The notes under the pieces are model-generated. The model was not told where the DNA came from. It saw nothing but the letters and a program-made list of their open reading frames with translations, and did no database searches. This document shows, piece by piece, positions 23,071 to 32,352 of a stretch of DNA of 64,000 nt. Every line of letters starts with the position of its first letter. The stretch's first letter is position 1. The position numbers and the translations under genes are program-made. Source of the stretch: JBMOLK01 sp049325575 (lineage in GTDB: Bacteria; Bacillota; Clostridia; Acetivibrionales; Acetivibrionaceae); NCBI GenBank assembly GCA_049325575.1, contig JBMOLK010000128.1:1-64000 (forward strand). Direction: 5' to 3'.

Positions 23071-24483
23071 ATGTTTTGGCTGAATATCCATAAAGCATCC
23101 GGAGTTCCGCTGACTAAGCAGGTATATGAACAAATACGCTCAAGGATACTTAAAGGCGAGCTTAAAAAAGGTGAAAGGCTTGCATCGTCCCGTGAATTGG
23201 CCATTAACCTGGGTGTATCGAGGAATGTTGTAATAGAAGCCTATGAGCAGCTTGAGGCAGAGGGATTTGTTAAAAGTTTATTGGGCTCGGGTACTTATGT
23301 TGCTGAAGGTGCTTATCTTGGTGAACTAAGCACAAGCAATACAGATAACGCAGGAACCACCTTTAGTAAAAATAAACCTCATGTAGAAATAATAGATTTC
23401 AGGTCGGGTACTCCTGCACTGGATCTATTTCCTTTCAAGAAATGGGGACAGTTACTTAATAATAATTGTATTTATACCACAGCTTCAGAATTTGGTTACG
23501 GAAAACCACAGGGATGCGAAAAATTAAGACAGGTTCTCTCGCATTACCTTATAAGAACAAGGGGAGTTAATTGCAGTTCTGACCAGATAATTGTAACTAC
23601 AGGAGCTGTTCAGGCTCTACAGTTTGTTACAAGTCTTTTTCTTTCAGCAGGTGATGAAATTGTCCTGGAGGATCCCTCCAATTACGATCTTCAAAGAATA
23701 TTGACATATACAGGAGCATCCATCCGTCCAATACCTGTTGATGAACAAGGGATCGTAACAAACCTTTTATCACAGGGCAAAATTCCGAGGTTCATCTATG
23801 TGACTCCTTCCCACCAGTTTCCCATAGGTGGAACTTTAACAATTCAGAGGCGTATTGAACTTATAAAATATGCAAGAGAAACAGGGTGCTACATTGTAGA
23901 GGATGATTATGACAGTGAATTCCGTTATGAAGGTCCGCCTATAAGCTCTCTCCAGGGGTTGGACCCCGACAGGGTAATATATATAGGTACGTTCAGCAAA
24001 ATAATGTTTCCTGCACTCCGGATTGGCTATATGGTACTTCCGACACAGTTTATAAAGAGGTGCTGCAGCTTGAAGCGACATGCTGACTTTCAGACTCCTA
24101 TACTTGACCAGCTCGCTTTGGCGGATTTTATTGAAGAAGGTTTACTGGAGCGCCATATATCAAGAATGAAGAAAGTCTATTTAAAGCGCCGTCAAAAGCT
24201 TATTGAGTCCCTTGAGACCTATTTTAAGGGTCGGCACAAGATAATGGGAAGGTCAACAGGTCTGCATATGGCTGCAGAATTTGATTTTTTACCATTTACG
24301 GGTTATTGCAACTGTCTTAAAAAAGCAGGAGTTCGTGTTTATCCTGTTGAAATACATTCAATTATTAAAGGAAATAACCTTGATAAATTGATTTTAGGCT
24401 ATGGAAACCTGACTGAAGAACAGATAGGCGAGGGTATAAAGCGTATGAAAGAGGCTTTTAAGCAAAAGATGAAGGGTATATAA
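23071..24483 (+). CDS. MocR-family transcriptional regulator (GntR-aminotransferase fusion)
   Basis: A 470-residue protein. Residues ~10-75 are a GntR winged helix (LTKQVYEQIRSRILKGELKK; ASSRELAINLGVSRNVV). The rest is a fold-type I aminotransferase-like domain with the PLP lysine in IYIGTFSKIMFPALRIGY and the aspartate in VEDDYDSEFRYEG. MocR proteins use PLP as an effector-sensing cofactor instead of doing transamination. Members include PdxR, GabR and TauR. The EamA neighbour fits an amino-acid export circuit, not vitamin B6 synthesis. The ATG at 23071 follows AAGGAGGAG; 13 extra upstream codons have no ribosome site. Confidence 0.92.
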   Translation: MFWLNIHKASGVPLTKQVYEQIRSRILKGELKKGERLASSRELAINLGVSRNVVIEAYEQLEAEGFVKSLLGSGTYVAEGAYLGELSTSNTDNAGTTFSKNKPHVEIIDFRSGTPALDLFPFKKWGQLLNNNCIYTTASEFGYGKPQGCEKLRQVLSHYLIRTRGVNCSSDQIIVTTGAVQALQFVTSLFLSAGDEIVLEDPSNYDLQRILTYTGASIRPIPVDEQGIVTNLLSQGKIPRFIYVTPSHQFPIGGTLTIQRRIELIKYARETGCYIVEDDYDSEFRYEGPPISSLQGLDPDRVIYIGTFSKIMFPALRIGYMVLPTQFIKRCCSLKRHADFQTPILDQLALADFIEEGLLERHISRMKKVYLKRRQKLIESLETYFKGRHKIMGRSTGLHMAAEFDFLPFTGYCNCLKKAGVRVYPVEIHSIIKGNNLDKLILGYGNLTEEQIGEGIKRMKEAFKQKMKGI

Positions 24484-24527
24484 ATATACATATATACTGT
24501 TTGTCTGTGTTATAGCATCAAATAAAA

Positions 24528-24559
24528 AAAAGCGATTGTATATTAATACTTTCGCTTTT
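24528..24559. terminator. Terminator between the MocR gene and the Dps-like gene
   Basis: AAAAGCGA and TCGCTTTT arms with an AT-rich 16-base loop. A T-run is present on one side and an A-run on the other, so it can serve both strands. Confidence 0.7.
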
Positions 24560-24626
24560 GTAATTCTATGAATAACACTGAAGGCCATGTTTGTACGGTT
24601 TCAGTCATTTATAGTTTATAAAATGG

Positions 24627-25370
24627 TTACTGAAGTTTATTATCTGAACTTACATAGCCATCACCGGCTATATCATTTCGGTTATCTATTAAATGAGTCA
24701 TACCTCTTACCAAAGTATCATCTTCAAGTACACTATACAGATGATAGCCAAGGTCCTCCCGGTCTCTTAATACCTCCTGAAGGACTTCTTCAGTTCCATA
24801 ATCATCAAGTTCTTTAGCTCTTGCTATTTGTTTGCGCATCATTTCCTGTAATTTTAACTCATGCTCAAGGTCATTGCGGATGAAGTCTCTCATAGTGTAG
24901 CGGCCCTCAACCTCATGCTTGATATAGGAAAGTTCATGCTGTGTCACAGGATGTGCTGTTGGTACACCCCCAAGTCTTGCTACCCTTTCCCCAATCATAT
25001 CAATATGTTTTTGGGTTTTTTCCCTGTGTTCATCCAGGAGATGGTGCAAGCTTAAGAATGCTTCCGCTCCTTCAGTCAACCAGTGGTGTTTGTTATACTG
25101 GTGCAGAGCAACAGTCAACGCACACTGGTGATCATCAAGCATTAATGCCATTTCCTTCCTTACTTCATACGGCAGGCCTATTCCTGCTCCTTCCTGCTTA
25201 ACGGTACGGGGTTGCTGCCTTAAAACCATGTTGTGATTGCTGGAATGACCGGGCATATTGGCATTAAAGCCGGATTTATCAAGATTGAACTTGCCTTCAA
25301 AGTTGGTCATGCCAGTCATGACGTTCTTAATATCCTTAGGTACGTTGTTATTTGTTTGTCTTTGTTCCAT
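24627..25370 (-). CDS. Dps/ferritin-like protein with N- and C-terminal extensions
   Basis: A 247-residue protein. An unstructured ~70-residue start (Asn- and Met-rich) precedes a ferritin-like four-helix domain. Its first helices carry ALHQYNKHHWLTEGAEAFLSLHHLLDEH, the His/Asp/Glu pattern of Dps ferroxidase sites between subunits. A long C-terminal helical part continues to about residue 225. Dps proteins oxidise and store iron and protect DNA from peroxide. The family call is good, but this is longer than the usual ~150-160 residues. GGGAGG precedes the ATG. It is divergent from a small unknown gene at 25514. Confidence 0.8.
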   Translation of the reverse strand: MEQRQTNNNVPKDIKNVMTGMTNFEGKFNLDKSGFNANMPGHSSNHNMVLRQQPRTVKQEGAGIGLPYEVRKEMALMLDDHQCALTVALHQYNKHHWLTEGAEAFLSLHHLLDEHREKTQKHIDMIGERVARLGGVPTAHPVTQHELSYIKHEVEGRYTMRDFIRNDLEHELKLQEMMRKQIARAKELDDYGTEEVLQEVLRDREDLGYHLYSVLEDDTLVRGMTHLIDNRNDIAGDGYVSSDNKLQ

Positions 25371-25513
25371 AAAGAACCTCCCATTCTTTAATTTGAATTT
25401 TATATTTCGAATATTATTATTTCAATTTATGAAAAATATATATATATTTAATGCAAAAACAAAAAATAAATGAAATTGTTAAGAACAAATAATTCTAACA
25501 GCTCGGAGGGTTT

Positions 25514-25963
25514 ATGAAGATAGAGGGGTATTTTGGAAATATAAAAACGGCAAATGAAGCCGTATCAAAAATTAAAAGCTTAGGACTTAACAATGCTGTT
25601 GTAGACATAAATGACCACTATGTGGATGACAGAAACGTAGTAACAAATTTGCCCGGTACTGAGACAAGTGTAAGTAACTCTGGTTTGGTATTGGAGTCAG
25701 ACGATATAACTTTTAATATGGCCAAGGCTCCGCTCGAGGGTGCAAGCCCCATGGTCAGCGGAATAGGAAACTTTGAAGAAATTGCCGATGTAAAGTGCAA
25801 AGTAATAGTAGAAGCCGATGACGGCAGTGCAGAAAGGGTAGAAAAAATTATAAAAAGTATGGGAGGGGAATTGGATAATCCCAATATAGATAAACCTAAA
25901 ATGAGAAACGAAAGAGATATTATGTTATATAACGTACTTGACGAGATACGAAGAAATACGTAA
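25514..25963 (+). CDS. Unknown small alpha/beta protein
   Basis: A 149-residue soluble protein. The start (IEGYFGNIKTANEAVSKIKS) and the second half (DVKCKVIVEADDGSAERVEK) each look like a beta-alpha unit of a ferredoxin-like fold, similar in layout to general-stress or heat-induced repeat proteins. In between is a Ser/Thr-rich linker (NLPGTETSVSNSG). The C-terminal 25 residues are charged. CGGAGGG precedes the ATG. It is divergent from the Dps-like gene, so a link to stress is possible but not shown. It ends six bases from the convergent chemoreceptor gene. Confidence 0.72.
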   Translation: MKIEGYFGNIKTANEAVSKIKSLGLNNAVVDINDHYVDDRNVVTNLPGTETSVSNSGLVLESDDITFNMAKAPLEGASPMVSGIGNFEEIADVKCKVIVEADDGSAERVEKIIKSMGGELDNPNIDKPKMRNERDIMLYNVLDEIRRNT

Positions 25964-25969
25964 AAAACA

Positions 25970-27481
25970 TCATGTTTTACCAGAAGGGTCTAAAAGCTTC
26001 TTTGAAAACTTTTCTACATTTTCTATTGAAGTTGATACCTGTTGGAGAGACACCAGCTGATTTTCTGCGGCTTCAGCAATACTCTTAAGTTCGGACAGAC
26101 TTTTAGAATTTATATCGCATAAATTTTTGACTATTTCAGCAATCTTATCTCCATTTTTTGATACACTCTGTGTGAGATTGGTAGCACCTTGAATCTTATC
26201 ATTTACTTCTTCACTGGCTACAGAAATCATTTCAAATGCGTTTACTGAATTATTTATAACTTCCATGCTCTTAGATACCAGTCCGGCAGTTGTGTCTATA
26301 TCTTTTACAGCCAAATCGGTTTCAGTAAGTATATCTTTGATCATCTGTGAAATTTCCTGAGCAGATTTATGGGATTGTTCAGCAAGCTTTTTTACTTCAC
26401 TGGCAACTACAGCAAAACCTTTTCCATATTCACCGGCTTTTGCAGACTCTATGGATGCATTAAGAGCAAGAAGGCTTGTATTATTTGCAATCGCTGTAAT
26501 GACTTCCGCTACCTTGTTTATTTGACTTGTTCTTTCTTTAAGGCTGTAAATAGTATTCTTGGTTTTAATAGTGTTGTCACTTATAATACGTATTTCATCT
26601 ATAGTGTTTTTAATTGACGATTTACTGTCGTCAGTCATTATTTTGAGCTGCTGCGAAATACTTGAAACAAATATGTATTCTTTAGCAACTTCATCCAGGT
26701 CTTCTGATATACTGACAGCTGCTTTTGTTGCATCACTAATGAAGCTCAAAGTTTCATTAGAGCCTGCGGAGATATCACTTGCACTTGCAGCAATTTGCTT
26801 GCTTGCTTGAAGAGTTTGCTTTGACATCTGCGATACTTCGTTTATAGAACTGACTAAACCGTCCGAAACTTTTGAAGTTTCTTCGATTATACAGGATAAA
26901 CTTTGCAATGACTTTTCCTGTTCACTAAATGTTTTCATCATTCCACTAAATAGCTTTTTAGAGCTTTGTGAAAGTACAATAACAATAGAAGCACAAACCA
27001 GGACTTCAGCAATCCTGATAATAGACATACTAAACCAATTTTCCTGGTAAACCTGTGGTAAAAGCTTGTATCCAAATAAAGACGATGCTATGATAAGTAA
27101 GAGAGTCAATAGAGTAGAATATATTGTAAGCTTAAATGAAAAATACAGGCTTGCAGTGGCAATAACAAGTAACCATAATGCACCTGTTTTATTTGCACTA
27201 GCCACATTGGCAAGTCCCAAACTTAAGGCGAGAATTGTAATAATAAAGTATTTTATCCATCCCCCTTGCTTTTTAAGAACCAGTGTTACCAGAGGAATAG
27301 TAATAATCGACAGGTGAATAATGAAAACAGCTGTTTTAAGAAAAGATGCTCTTACAGGGGTCCACTCAAAAAGGATATATAAATCACACAGAACCATTAT
27401 TATACTAAAGACCGCCATTATTTTACCTATAATGAGGTTGGAGCGTGCTTCGTTTTTGAATAGAATGTCCTCTTTATTCAT
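25970..27481 (-). CDS. Methyl-accepting chemotaxis protein
   Basis: A 503-residue chemoreceptor. About six hydrophobic segments in the first ~175 residues replace the usual periplasmic sensor, so it probably senses within or near the membrane. A long helical signalling domain follows, with the conserved hairpin tip NASIESAKAGEYGKGFAVVA and KLAEQSHKSAQEI, which contacts CheA/CheW. There is no clear HAMP domain. The ATG follows AAGGAG. It stands alone, and no other chemotaxis gene is in the window. Confidence 0.92.
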   Translation of the reverse strand: MNKEDILFKNEARSNLIIGKIMAVFSIIMVLCDLYILFEWTPVRASFLKTAVFIIHLSIITIPLVTLVLKKQGGWIKYFIITILALSLGLANVASANKTGALWLLVIATASLYFSFKLTIYSTLLTLLLIIASSLFGYKLLPQVYQENWFSMSIIRIAEVLVCASIVIVLSQSSKKLFSGMMKTFSEQEKSLQSLSCIIEETSKVSDGLVSSINEVSQMSKQTLQASKQIAASASDISAGSNETLSFISDATKAAVSISEDLDEVAKEYIFVSSISQQLKIMTDDSKSSIKNTIDEIRIISDNTIKTKNTIYSLKERTSQINKVAEVITAIANNTSLLALNASIESAKAGEYGKGFAVVASEVKKLAEQSHKSAQEISQMIKDILTETDLAVKDIDTTAGLVSKSMEVINNSVNAFEMISVASEEVNDKIQGATNLTQSVSKNGDKIAEIVKNLCDINSKSLSELKSIAEAAENQLVSLQQVSTSIENVEKFSKKLLDPSGKT

Positions 27482-27993
27482 TTTATATGTTCACTCCTTA
27501 AAATGAAAAGACTTTAAGCTGCTGTATAAGCTAAAGGTTATACGGTATATGGTTTTGCTTAATGAAAAGAATAAAAAAGTTAAAAACTAATATATTAGCA
27601 CTTATGGATACAACCTTAAATACCCAGTACATTTTCTGACTTGTGAAGCTGTTATAAGGTTTAAACCACTGAATTACAAAATGATTACACTAAGAACAAT
27701 TGAAGAATCTTGAACATGGTTTAATAAATCTACAATTTAAATTCTATGAAAAACACAGCCTTCTGTCAAGCAGAGTAAAGTCTCTTTTCTAGGCAATAGC
27801 AACTAATAGCTTATAATATATCCCTGCAATATTAAAAATCTCTATATGAGAAATAATTGCAGAATTTGTTTTAGGATTATATAGCGCAAATCTCTTAAGA
27901 ATATAATATCCTATCTGGACATAGTGATCTATTATGAATATAATCACCTTATATAAAAAAGATACAAGTTTATAAAAAAGGTGGCTGATTACA
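27482..27993. other. AT-rich upstream region of the GH52 gene
   Basis: 512 bases with no convincing gene. GTGAT (27924-27928) and ATCAC (27943-27947) form an inverted repeat about 45-70 bases before the xylosidase start, possibly an operator. No catabolite-repression element was seen. Confidence 0.35.
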
Positions 27994-30108
27994 GTGAAAA
28001 ATATCTTCTTTAATGCCCATCATTCTCCGATAGGGGCTTTTTCAAGTTTTACTCTGGGATTCAAAGGTGCCAAAGGCGGTTTAGGGTTGGAGCTGGGAAA
28101 GCCAGCCGATCAAAATATATATATAGGGTTGGAATCCAATGAGGGAGAGTACTACGAAGCATTTCCTTTCTTTGAGTATTCTAAAGACGAGAGCAAAAGA
28201 TTCGATATAGAAAAAACGGATAATAACACTGAAAGGAGTCTTGCTGTCATACCTTTTAAAGATAGTATGATAAAAAGGGAATATAGTATTGGAACAGATT
28301 CATGGCATGCAAAGGATTTGAGTTTTACTGTATTTTCCCCGGTCTGCCCGATTCCTGACCCGGAGCTGGCAGAGGAAGCTTTGCTTAAAAGGGTACTGCT
28401 ACCGGCTGTGTTTATTGAAATGACTGTAGATAACACGCAAGGGAAAAAAGCCAGGAGAGCATTTCTGGGCTATGAAGGAAATGACCCCTATACCGGTATG
28501 AGAAAGCTTAAAGGCACAGATGGCAGTAAAATTACCGGTATAGGCCAGGGGCGAAGTACTGCAATAGTATCCTCCGACCCGGGTGTAAAACCTGTTTTGG
28601 GATTTAGTATTGAATATGTACTTAAGAATGCAATGGAAAACAATTGGACATTTGGTCTTGGTAACTGTGGAGCACTTATAATAGATACACCTCCAGGACA
28701 AAAATCGACTTACCGGTTTGCTGTATGTTTTTATAAGGGAGGCATAGTAACTTCCGGAATTAATGCTTCATATTATTATTCAAGGTTTTTTGACTGTATT
28801 GAAGAAGTTGCCCTATATGCCATGGATAACTATAATACCATAACTAACGCTTGCAGGGAATCAAACAATATTATAGAAAGCAGCAGACTCTCCGAAAATC
28901 AAAGATTTATGATAACTCATTCAATCCGAAGCTACTATGGTAGTACGGAGCTTCTGGATTACTGCGGGAAGCCTTTTTGGATTGTAAATGAGGGTGAATA
29001 CCGCATGATAAATACACTTGACTTGACTATTGACCAGATATTCTATGAGCTTAAAATGAACCCGTGGACTATAAGAAATGTTTTGGATATGTATTTGGAG
29101 CGTTTCAGCTATCGAGATAATGTAACTTTTGCCCATGATAGTAAGGAATATCCAGGGGGGATTAGTTTTACACATGACATGGGAGTTGCCAATATAGTGT
29201 CAGAGCCGGGTTATTCCTCATATGAAATGAGTGGCCTGGATGGATGTTTTTCGTACATGACCCATGAGCAGCTTGTGAATTGGAGCTTATGTGCAGCCGT
29301 ATATGTGGAACAGACAGGTGATAGACAGTGGCTAAAGAAGAATTTACATATTTTAGTTGAGTGCTTTGAGAGTATGCTGAACAGAGATAATGCAGACCCA
29401 GGAAAGCGTGACGGCATAATGAGCATGGAAAGCATCCGTACCATGGGAGGAGCAGAAATAACAACCTATGACAGTCTTGATACTTCTCTAGGCCAGGCTA
29501 GAAACAACATATACCTGGCAGGTAAGTGTTGGGCCCTATACGTGGCATTTGGAAAGCTATTTAAGGAGGAAGGAATGCTTGATCTTTCAAGGCAGTCATT
29601 CTTGCAGGCTAAGAAATGTGCAGATACTATCATAGCTCATGTTACGGATGAAGGTTTTATTCCTGCGGTTTTAGGAGAAGGGAATTACTCCAGAATAATT
29701 CCTGCAGTAGAGGGATTAGTTTTCCCCTATTTTACAAACTGCAGGGAAGCACTGCGGTTTGATGGGGAGTTTGGGGAGTATATTCTGGCACTTATAAGAC
29801 ATTTGGAGAATATACTGGTACCTGGAACCTGCCTGTTTGAAGACGGTGGTTGGAAGCTTTCATCCACAAGCAATAATTCCTGGCTTAGTAAGATATATTT
29901 ATGCCAGTTTATTGCAAGGCATATACTTAGGATAAAGTATGATATACAGGGAAAAGATGCGGATGCTGCACATGTTGAGTGGCTTACACATACAGAACAC
30001 TCATATTGGTGCTTTAGTGACCAGATTATTTCAGGCATTATTTCAGGAAGCAAATATTACCCGAGGGGTGTTACCAGTATCCTCTGGCTTGAGGAAGAGA
30101 GCCAATAA
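27994..30108 (+). CDS. GH52 beta-xylosidase, intracellular
   Basis: A 704-residue glycoside hydrolase family 52 enzyme that removes xylose from xylo-oligosaccharides with retention. It opens with the family signature NIFFNAHHSPIGAFSSFTLGF. The nucleophile is Glu335 in WIVNEGEYRM, aligning with Glu335 of the Geobacillus enzyme. The acid/base aspartate lies in ITTYDSLDTS (Asp493 by count, equivalent to Asp495). There is no signal peptide or dockerin, so it acts on imported oligomers and complements the secreted cellulosomal enzymes. The GTG start follows AGGTGG by nine bases. No xylose transporter or regulator is adjacent. It ends at a strong terminator. Confidence 0.93.
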   Translation: MKNIFFNAHHSPIGAFSSFTLGFKGAKGGLGLELGKPADQNIYIGLESNEGEYYEAFPFFEYSKDESKRFDIEKTDNNTERSLAVIPFKDSMIKREYSIGTDSWHAKDLSFTVFSPVCPIPDPELAEEALLKRVLLPAVFIEMTVDNTQGKKARRAFLGYEGNDPYTGMRKLKGTDGSKITGIGQGRSTAIVSSDPGVKPVLGFSIEYVLKNAMENNWTFGLGNCGALIIDTPPGQKSTYRFAVCFYKGGIVTSGINASYYYSRFFDCIEEVALYAMDNYNTITNACRESNNIIESSRLSENQRFMITHSIRSYYGSTELLDYCGKPFWIVNEGEYRMINTLDLTIDQIFYELKMNPWTIRNVLDMYLERFSYRDNVTFAHDSKEYPGGISFTHDMGVANIVSEPGYSSYEMSGLDGCFSYMTHEQLVNWSLCAAVYVEQTGDRQWLKKNLHILVECFESMLNRDNADPGKRDGIMSMESIRTMGGAEITTYDSLDTSLGQARNNIYLAGKCWALYVAFGKLFKEEGMLDLSRQSFLQAKKCADTIIAHVTDEGFIPAVLGEGNYSRIIPAVEGLVFPYFTNCREALRFDGEFGEYILALIRHLENILVPGTCLFEDGGWKLSSTSNNSWLSKIYLCQFIARHILRIKYDIQGKDADAAHVEWLTHTEHSYWCFSDQIISGIISGSKYYPRGVTSILWLEEESQ

Positions 30109-30141
30109 AAATATTGATTTGTGAAGTGTGGACCAAATCAA

Positions 30142-30171
30142 AAAAAGCCGGAGAGTTATCTCCGGCTTTTT
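30142..30171. terminator. Strong bidirectional terminator
   Basis: A 12-bp stem AAAAAGCCGGAG/CTCCGGCTTTTT with a six-base loop lies between convergent genes. Confidence 0.92.
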
Positions 30172-30185
30172 GTCAGCGTGTGCTA

Positions 30186-31895
30186 TTACATGCTCTGTGA
30201 GGCCTGCATTTGCTGTTCACCATGTGTAGGTCTGTTTTCAAGATCATGCAGTATGGCTTCAGCAATATTGTTGCAGTGGTCTCCTATTCTTTCAAGGTTA
30301 TGAATCAACTCAACAAATATAATTGTTGATGTTGGATTGCAAAGACCGGAGTTAAGCCTTTCTATATGCCTTATACGAAGCTTGTCTTCAAGATCGTCTA
30401 TTTCATATTCCTCTGACAATACTTTCTTTGCAAGGGCGGTATTATCCTCACTCAAAGATTGTATTGCATCATCAACCATTTGGTTAAGTTTTGTAAAGGC
30501 ATCTGTAATATCATAAATTGCTTCCTGAGAGAAGGGAAGGCGCTCTTCTACTTTCTGGACAGCAAATTCAGCTATGTTTTTACAATGATCTCCCATACGT
30601 TCGATGTCGTTTGTTACATGCATAAGCCCGGCAAGCCTAACGGACTGACGTTCGGTGAGGGAGCACTGGGAAAGCATTGTAGAGAGATATTTTACAATCT
30701 CGCATTGAAGCATGTCCACTATTTCTTCAATCTCATGGACCTTTTTAGCGCAGCTCATATCTGCATCTACAAAGGCTTTTTTTGCATTTTCCATCATTTG
30801 CTGAGCCAGGGTCGCCATCCTTGAGAGTTCTTTTGTTGCCAGATCCATTGCTATTGATGGATTGTTTAGAATTTTATTGTCCAGGAACAGAACTCTTTTT
30901 TCAATGGTGTCTTCCTGACCCCTTACAATAAACGTTACTATTTTAGCCAGCAGCCAGATAAAAGGCAGCCAGAGCAGAGTATTTAGAATATTAAAAGAAG
31001 TATGAGCGTTTGCAATTTGTCTTGCTATTATTTCAGTTGATGCACCCTTAGGGGATATAAACTCAACAAACCTTGCAAAAACAGGTATAAAGAACATGAA
31101 TACGGTTGCTCCGATCAAATTGAATACGGAGTGTGCCACTGCTGCTCTCTTGGCATTTACTCTTGCTCCTATGGCTGCAAGAAGAGCTGTTATTGTAGTA
31201 CCGATATTATCTCCAAAAAGTATGGGCAAGGCTGTTTTTAGCTTTATAATGGCCTCACCGTCATGACCCGGCTGCTGTGCAAGGTTCTGAAGCACTGCTA
31301 TGGTGGCGCTGCTGCTTTGAACCACTACAGTCATGAGAGTACCTACAAAAAGGCCGAGTACAGGGTATGATCCAAGCTGAAATATCATGTCCGAAAATAC
31401 CGGACTCTTAGCCAGCGGCTTCATAATATCGCTCATTATGTTTAGACCCATAAACAAAAGACCGAATGCAAAAACAGTTTGTCCAATGTATTTGACAATC
31501 TTTTTCTTAAAGAAGAAAAAGAATATGAAGCCTAAAGCAGCTATAGGATAAGCATAATGGCCAATTTTAAAGGCAATCAGCTGAGCAGTAATTGTTGTTC
31601 CTATATTGGCTCCCATAATAACTCCAATAGCTTGCGGCAGGGTCATTAGTCTTGCACTAACAAATCCAACAACCATAACAGTTGTGGCACTGCTGCTCTG
31701 GAGCAGTGTTGTTACTGCTGTTCCAACTATTACTCCAAGAATGGGATTACTAGTGAGTATTTCCAAGATCCGTCTCATTCGCTCCCCGGCAGCTTTTTGA
31801 AGGCCGTCACCCATAAGATTCATACCGTATATGAACACAGCCAGTCCGCCGAAAAGTCCAAACAATGTGTTTACTAAATCAAATTTATCTCCCAC
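30186..31895 (-). CDS. Na/Pi symporter fused to a PhoU-like domain
   Basis: A 569-residue NptA-type phosphate transporter. The membrane half (residues 1-~310) carries the duplicated QSSSAT motifs (LLQSSSATT and VVQSSSATI) and GANIGTTITA/GDNIGTTITA, the substrate and sodium sites of the family. Residues ~340-555 form a PhoU-like helical domain (HVTNDIERMGDHCKNIAEFA; HNLERIGDHCNNIAEAI), which may regulate transport. The GTG start follows GGGGG by seven bases. Two TTAACA-type repeats in its leader hint at PhoP control, linking it to the phosphate operon near the right end of the window. Confidence 0.93.
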   Translation of the reverse strand: MGDKFDLVNTLFGLFGGLAVFIYGMNLMGDGLQKAAGERMRRILEILTSNPILGVIVGTAVTTLLQSSSATTVMVVGFVSARLMTLPQAIGVIMGANIGTTITAQLIAFKIGHYAYPIAALGFIFFFFFKKKIVKYIGQTVFAFGLLFMGLNIMSDIMKPLAKSPVFSDMIFQLGSYPVLGLFVGTLMTVVVQSSSATIAVLQNLAQQPGHDGEAIIKLKTALPILFGDNIGTTITALLAAIGARVNAKRAAVAHSVFNLIGATVFMFFIPVFARFVEFISPKGASTEIIARQIANAHTSFNILNTLLWLPFIWLLAKIVTFIVRGQEDTIEKRVLFLDNKILNNPSIAMDLATKELSRMATLAQQMMENAKKAFVDADMSCAKKVHEIEEIVDMLQCEIVKYLSTMLSQCSLTERQSVRLAGLMHVTNDIERMGDHCKNIAEFAVQKVEERLPFSQEAIYDITDAFTKLNQMVDDAIQSLSEDNTALAKKVLSEEYEIDDLEDKLRIRHIERLNSGLCNPTSTIIFVELIHNLERIGDHCNNIAEAILHDLENRPTHGEQQMQASQSM

Positions 31896-31923
31896 AAATC
31901 TACCCCCTTTGAAAAAATGGAAA

Positions 31924-31940
31924 AATTAACTTTATGTTAA
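31924..31940 (-). promoter_or_regulatory. Partial Pho box before the Na/Pi symporter
   Basis: On the minus strand TTAACA and TTAATT stand 11 bases apart (complements at 31935-31940 and 31924-31929), the spacing of PhoP half-sites. Only two repeats are seen, against four at 62932-63061, so this is weak. Confidence 0.35.
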
Positions 31941-32010
31941 ACAACCCTATTAATTTTAACACGGAATCAACAAAAAGCACAATAAAATTATAAAACTAAA
32001 TTTTAAAAAT

Positions 32011-32346
32011 TTGTCGATTAATATACGGCTAAAAGGAACTGTTAAGCAAAACTGGTATTATTTTCATTGTAAAGAATACGATACATTACCCAATTTCCTT
32101 TATGCCACCTATTTTAATCCTTCAAACTATCACATACAGGTAAGGTGCGGAGTAAAATTGCAGTGTAGAAAAAAAGCCGATAATCTTTGCGATTTAATAG
32201 AATTTTCAGCATACAGCAAATTTGACAGGGTGCAGGTCATTTGTGAAGGGTTTGGAAATGTCTATGATGAGGTATGCTTTATACCTGCAAACCTTGGAAA
32301 GAAGAGGGATGAAATAAAGTATACCTATTCTGGAAATATTGAATAG
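32011..32346 (+). CDS. Unknown protein with no clear start codon
   Basis: An open frame of 111 codons whose composition looks protein-like (NWYYFHCKEYDTLPNFLYAT; RVQVICEGFGNVYDEVCFIP). It has five cysteines and many aromatic residues and ends six bases from the convergent sfsA. The earliest usual start is a TTG at 32011 without a ribosome site, and the in-frame stop is at 31957-31959. Either translation begins at a rare codon or this is a 5'-truncated gene. No family was recognised. Confidence 0.45.
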   Translation: MSINIRLKGTVKQNWYYFHCKEYDTLPNFLYATYFNPSNYHIQVRCGVKLQCRKKADNLCDLIEFSAYSKFDRVQVICEGFGNVYDEVCFIPANLGKKRDEIKYTYSGNIE

Positions 32347-32352
32347 AATCCT

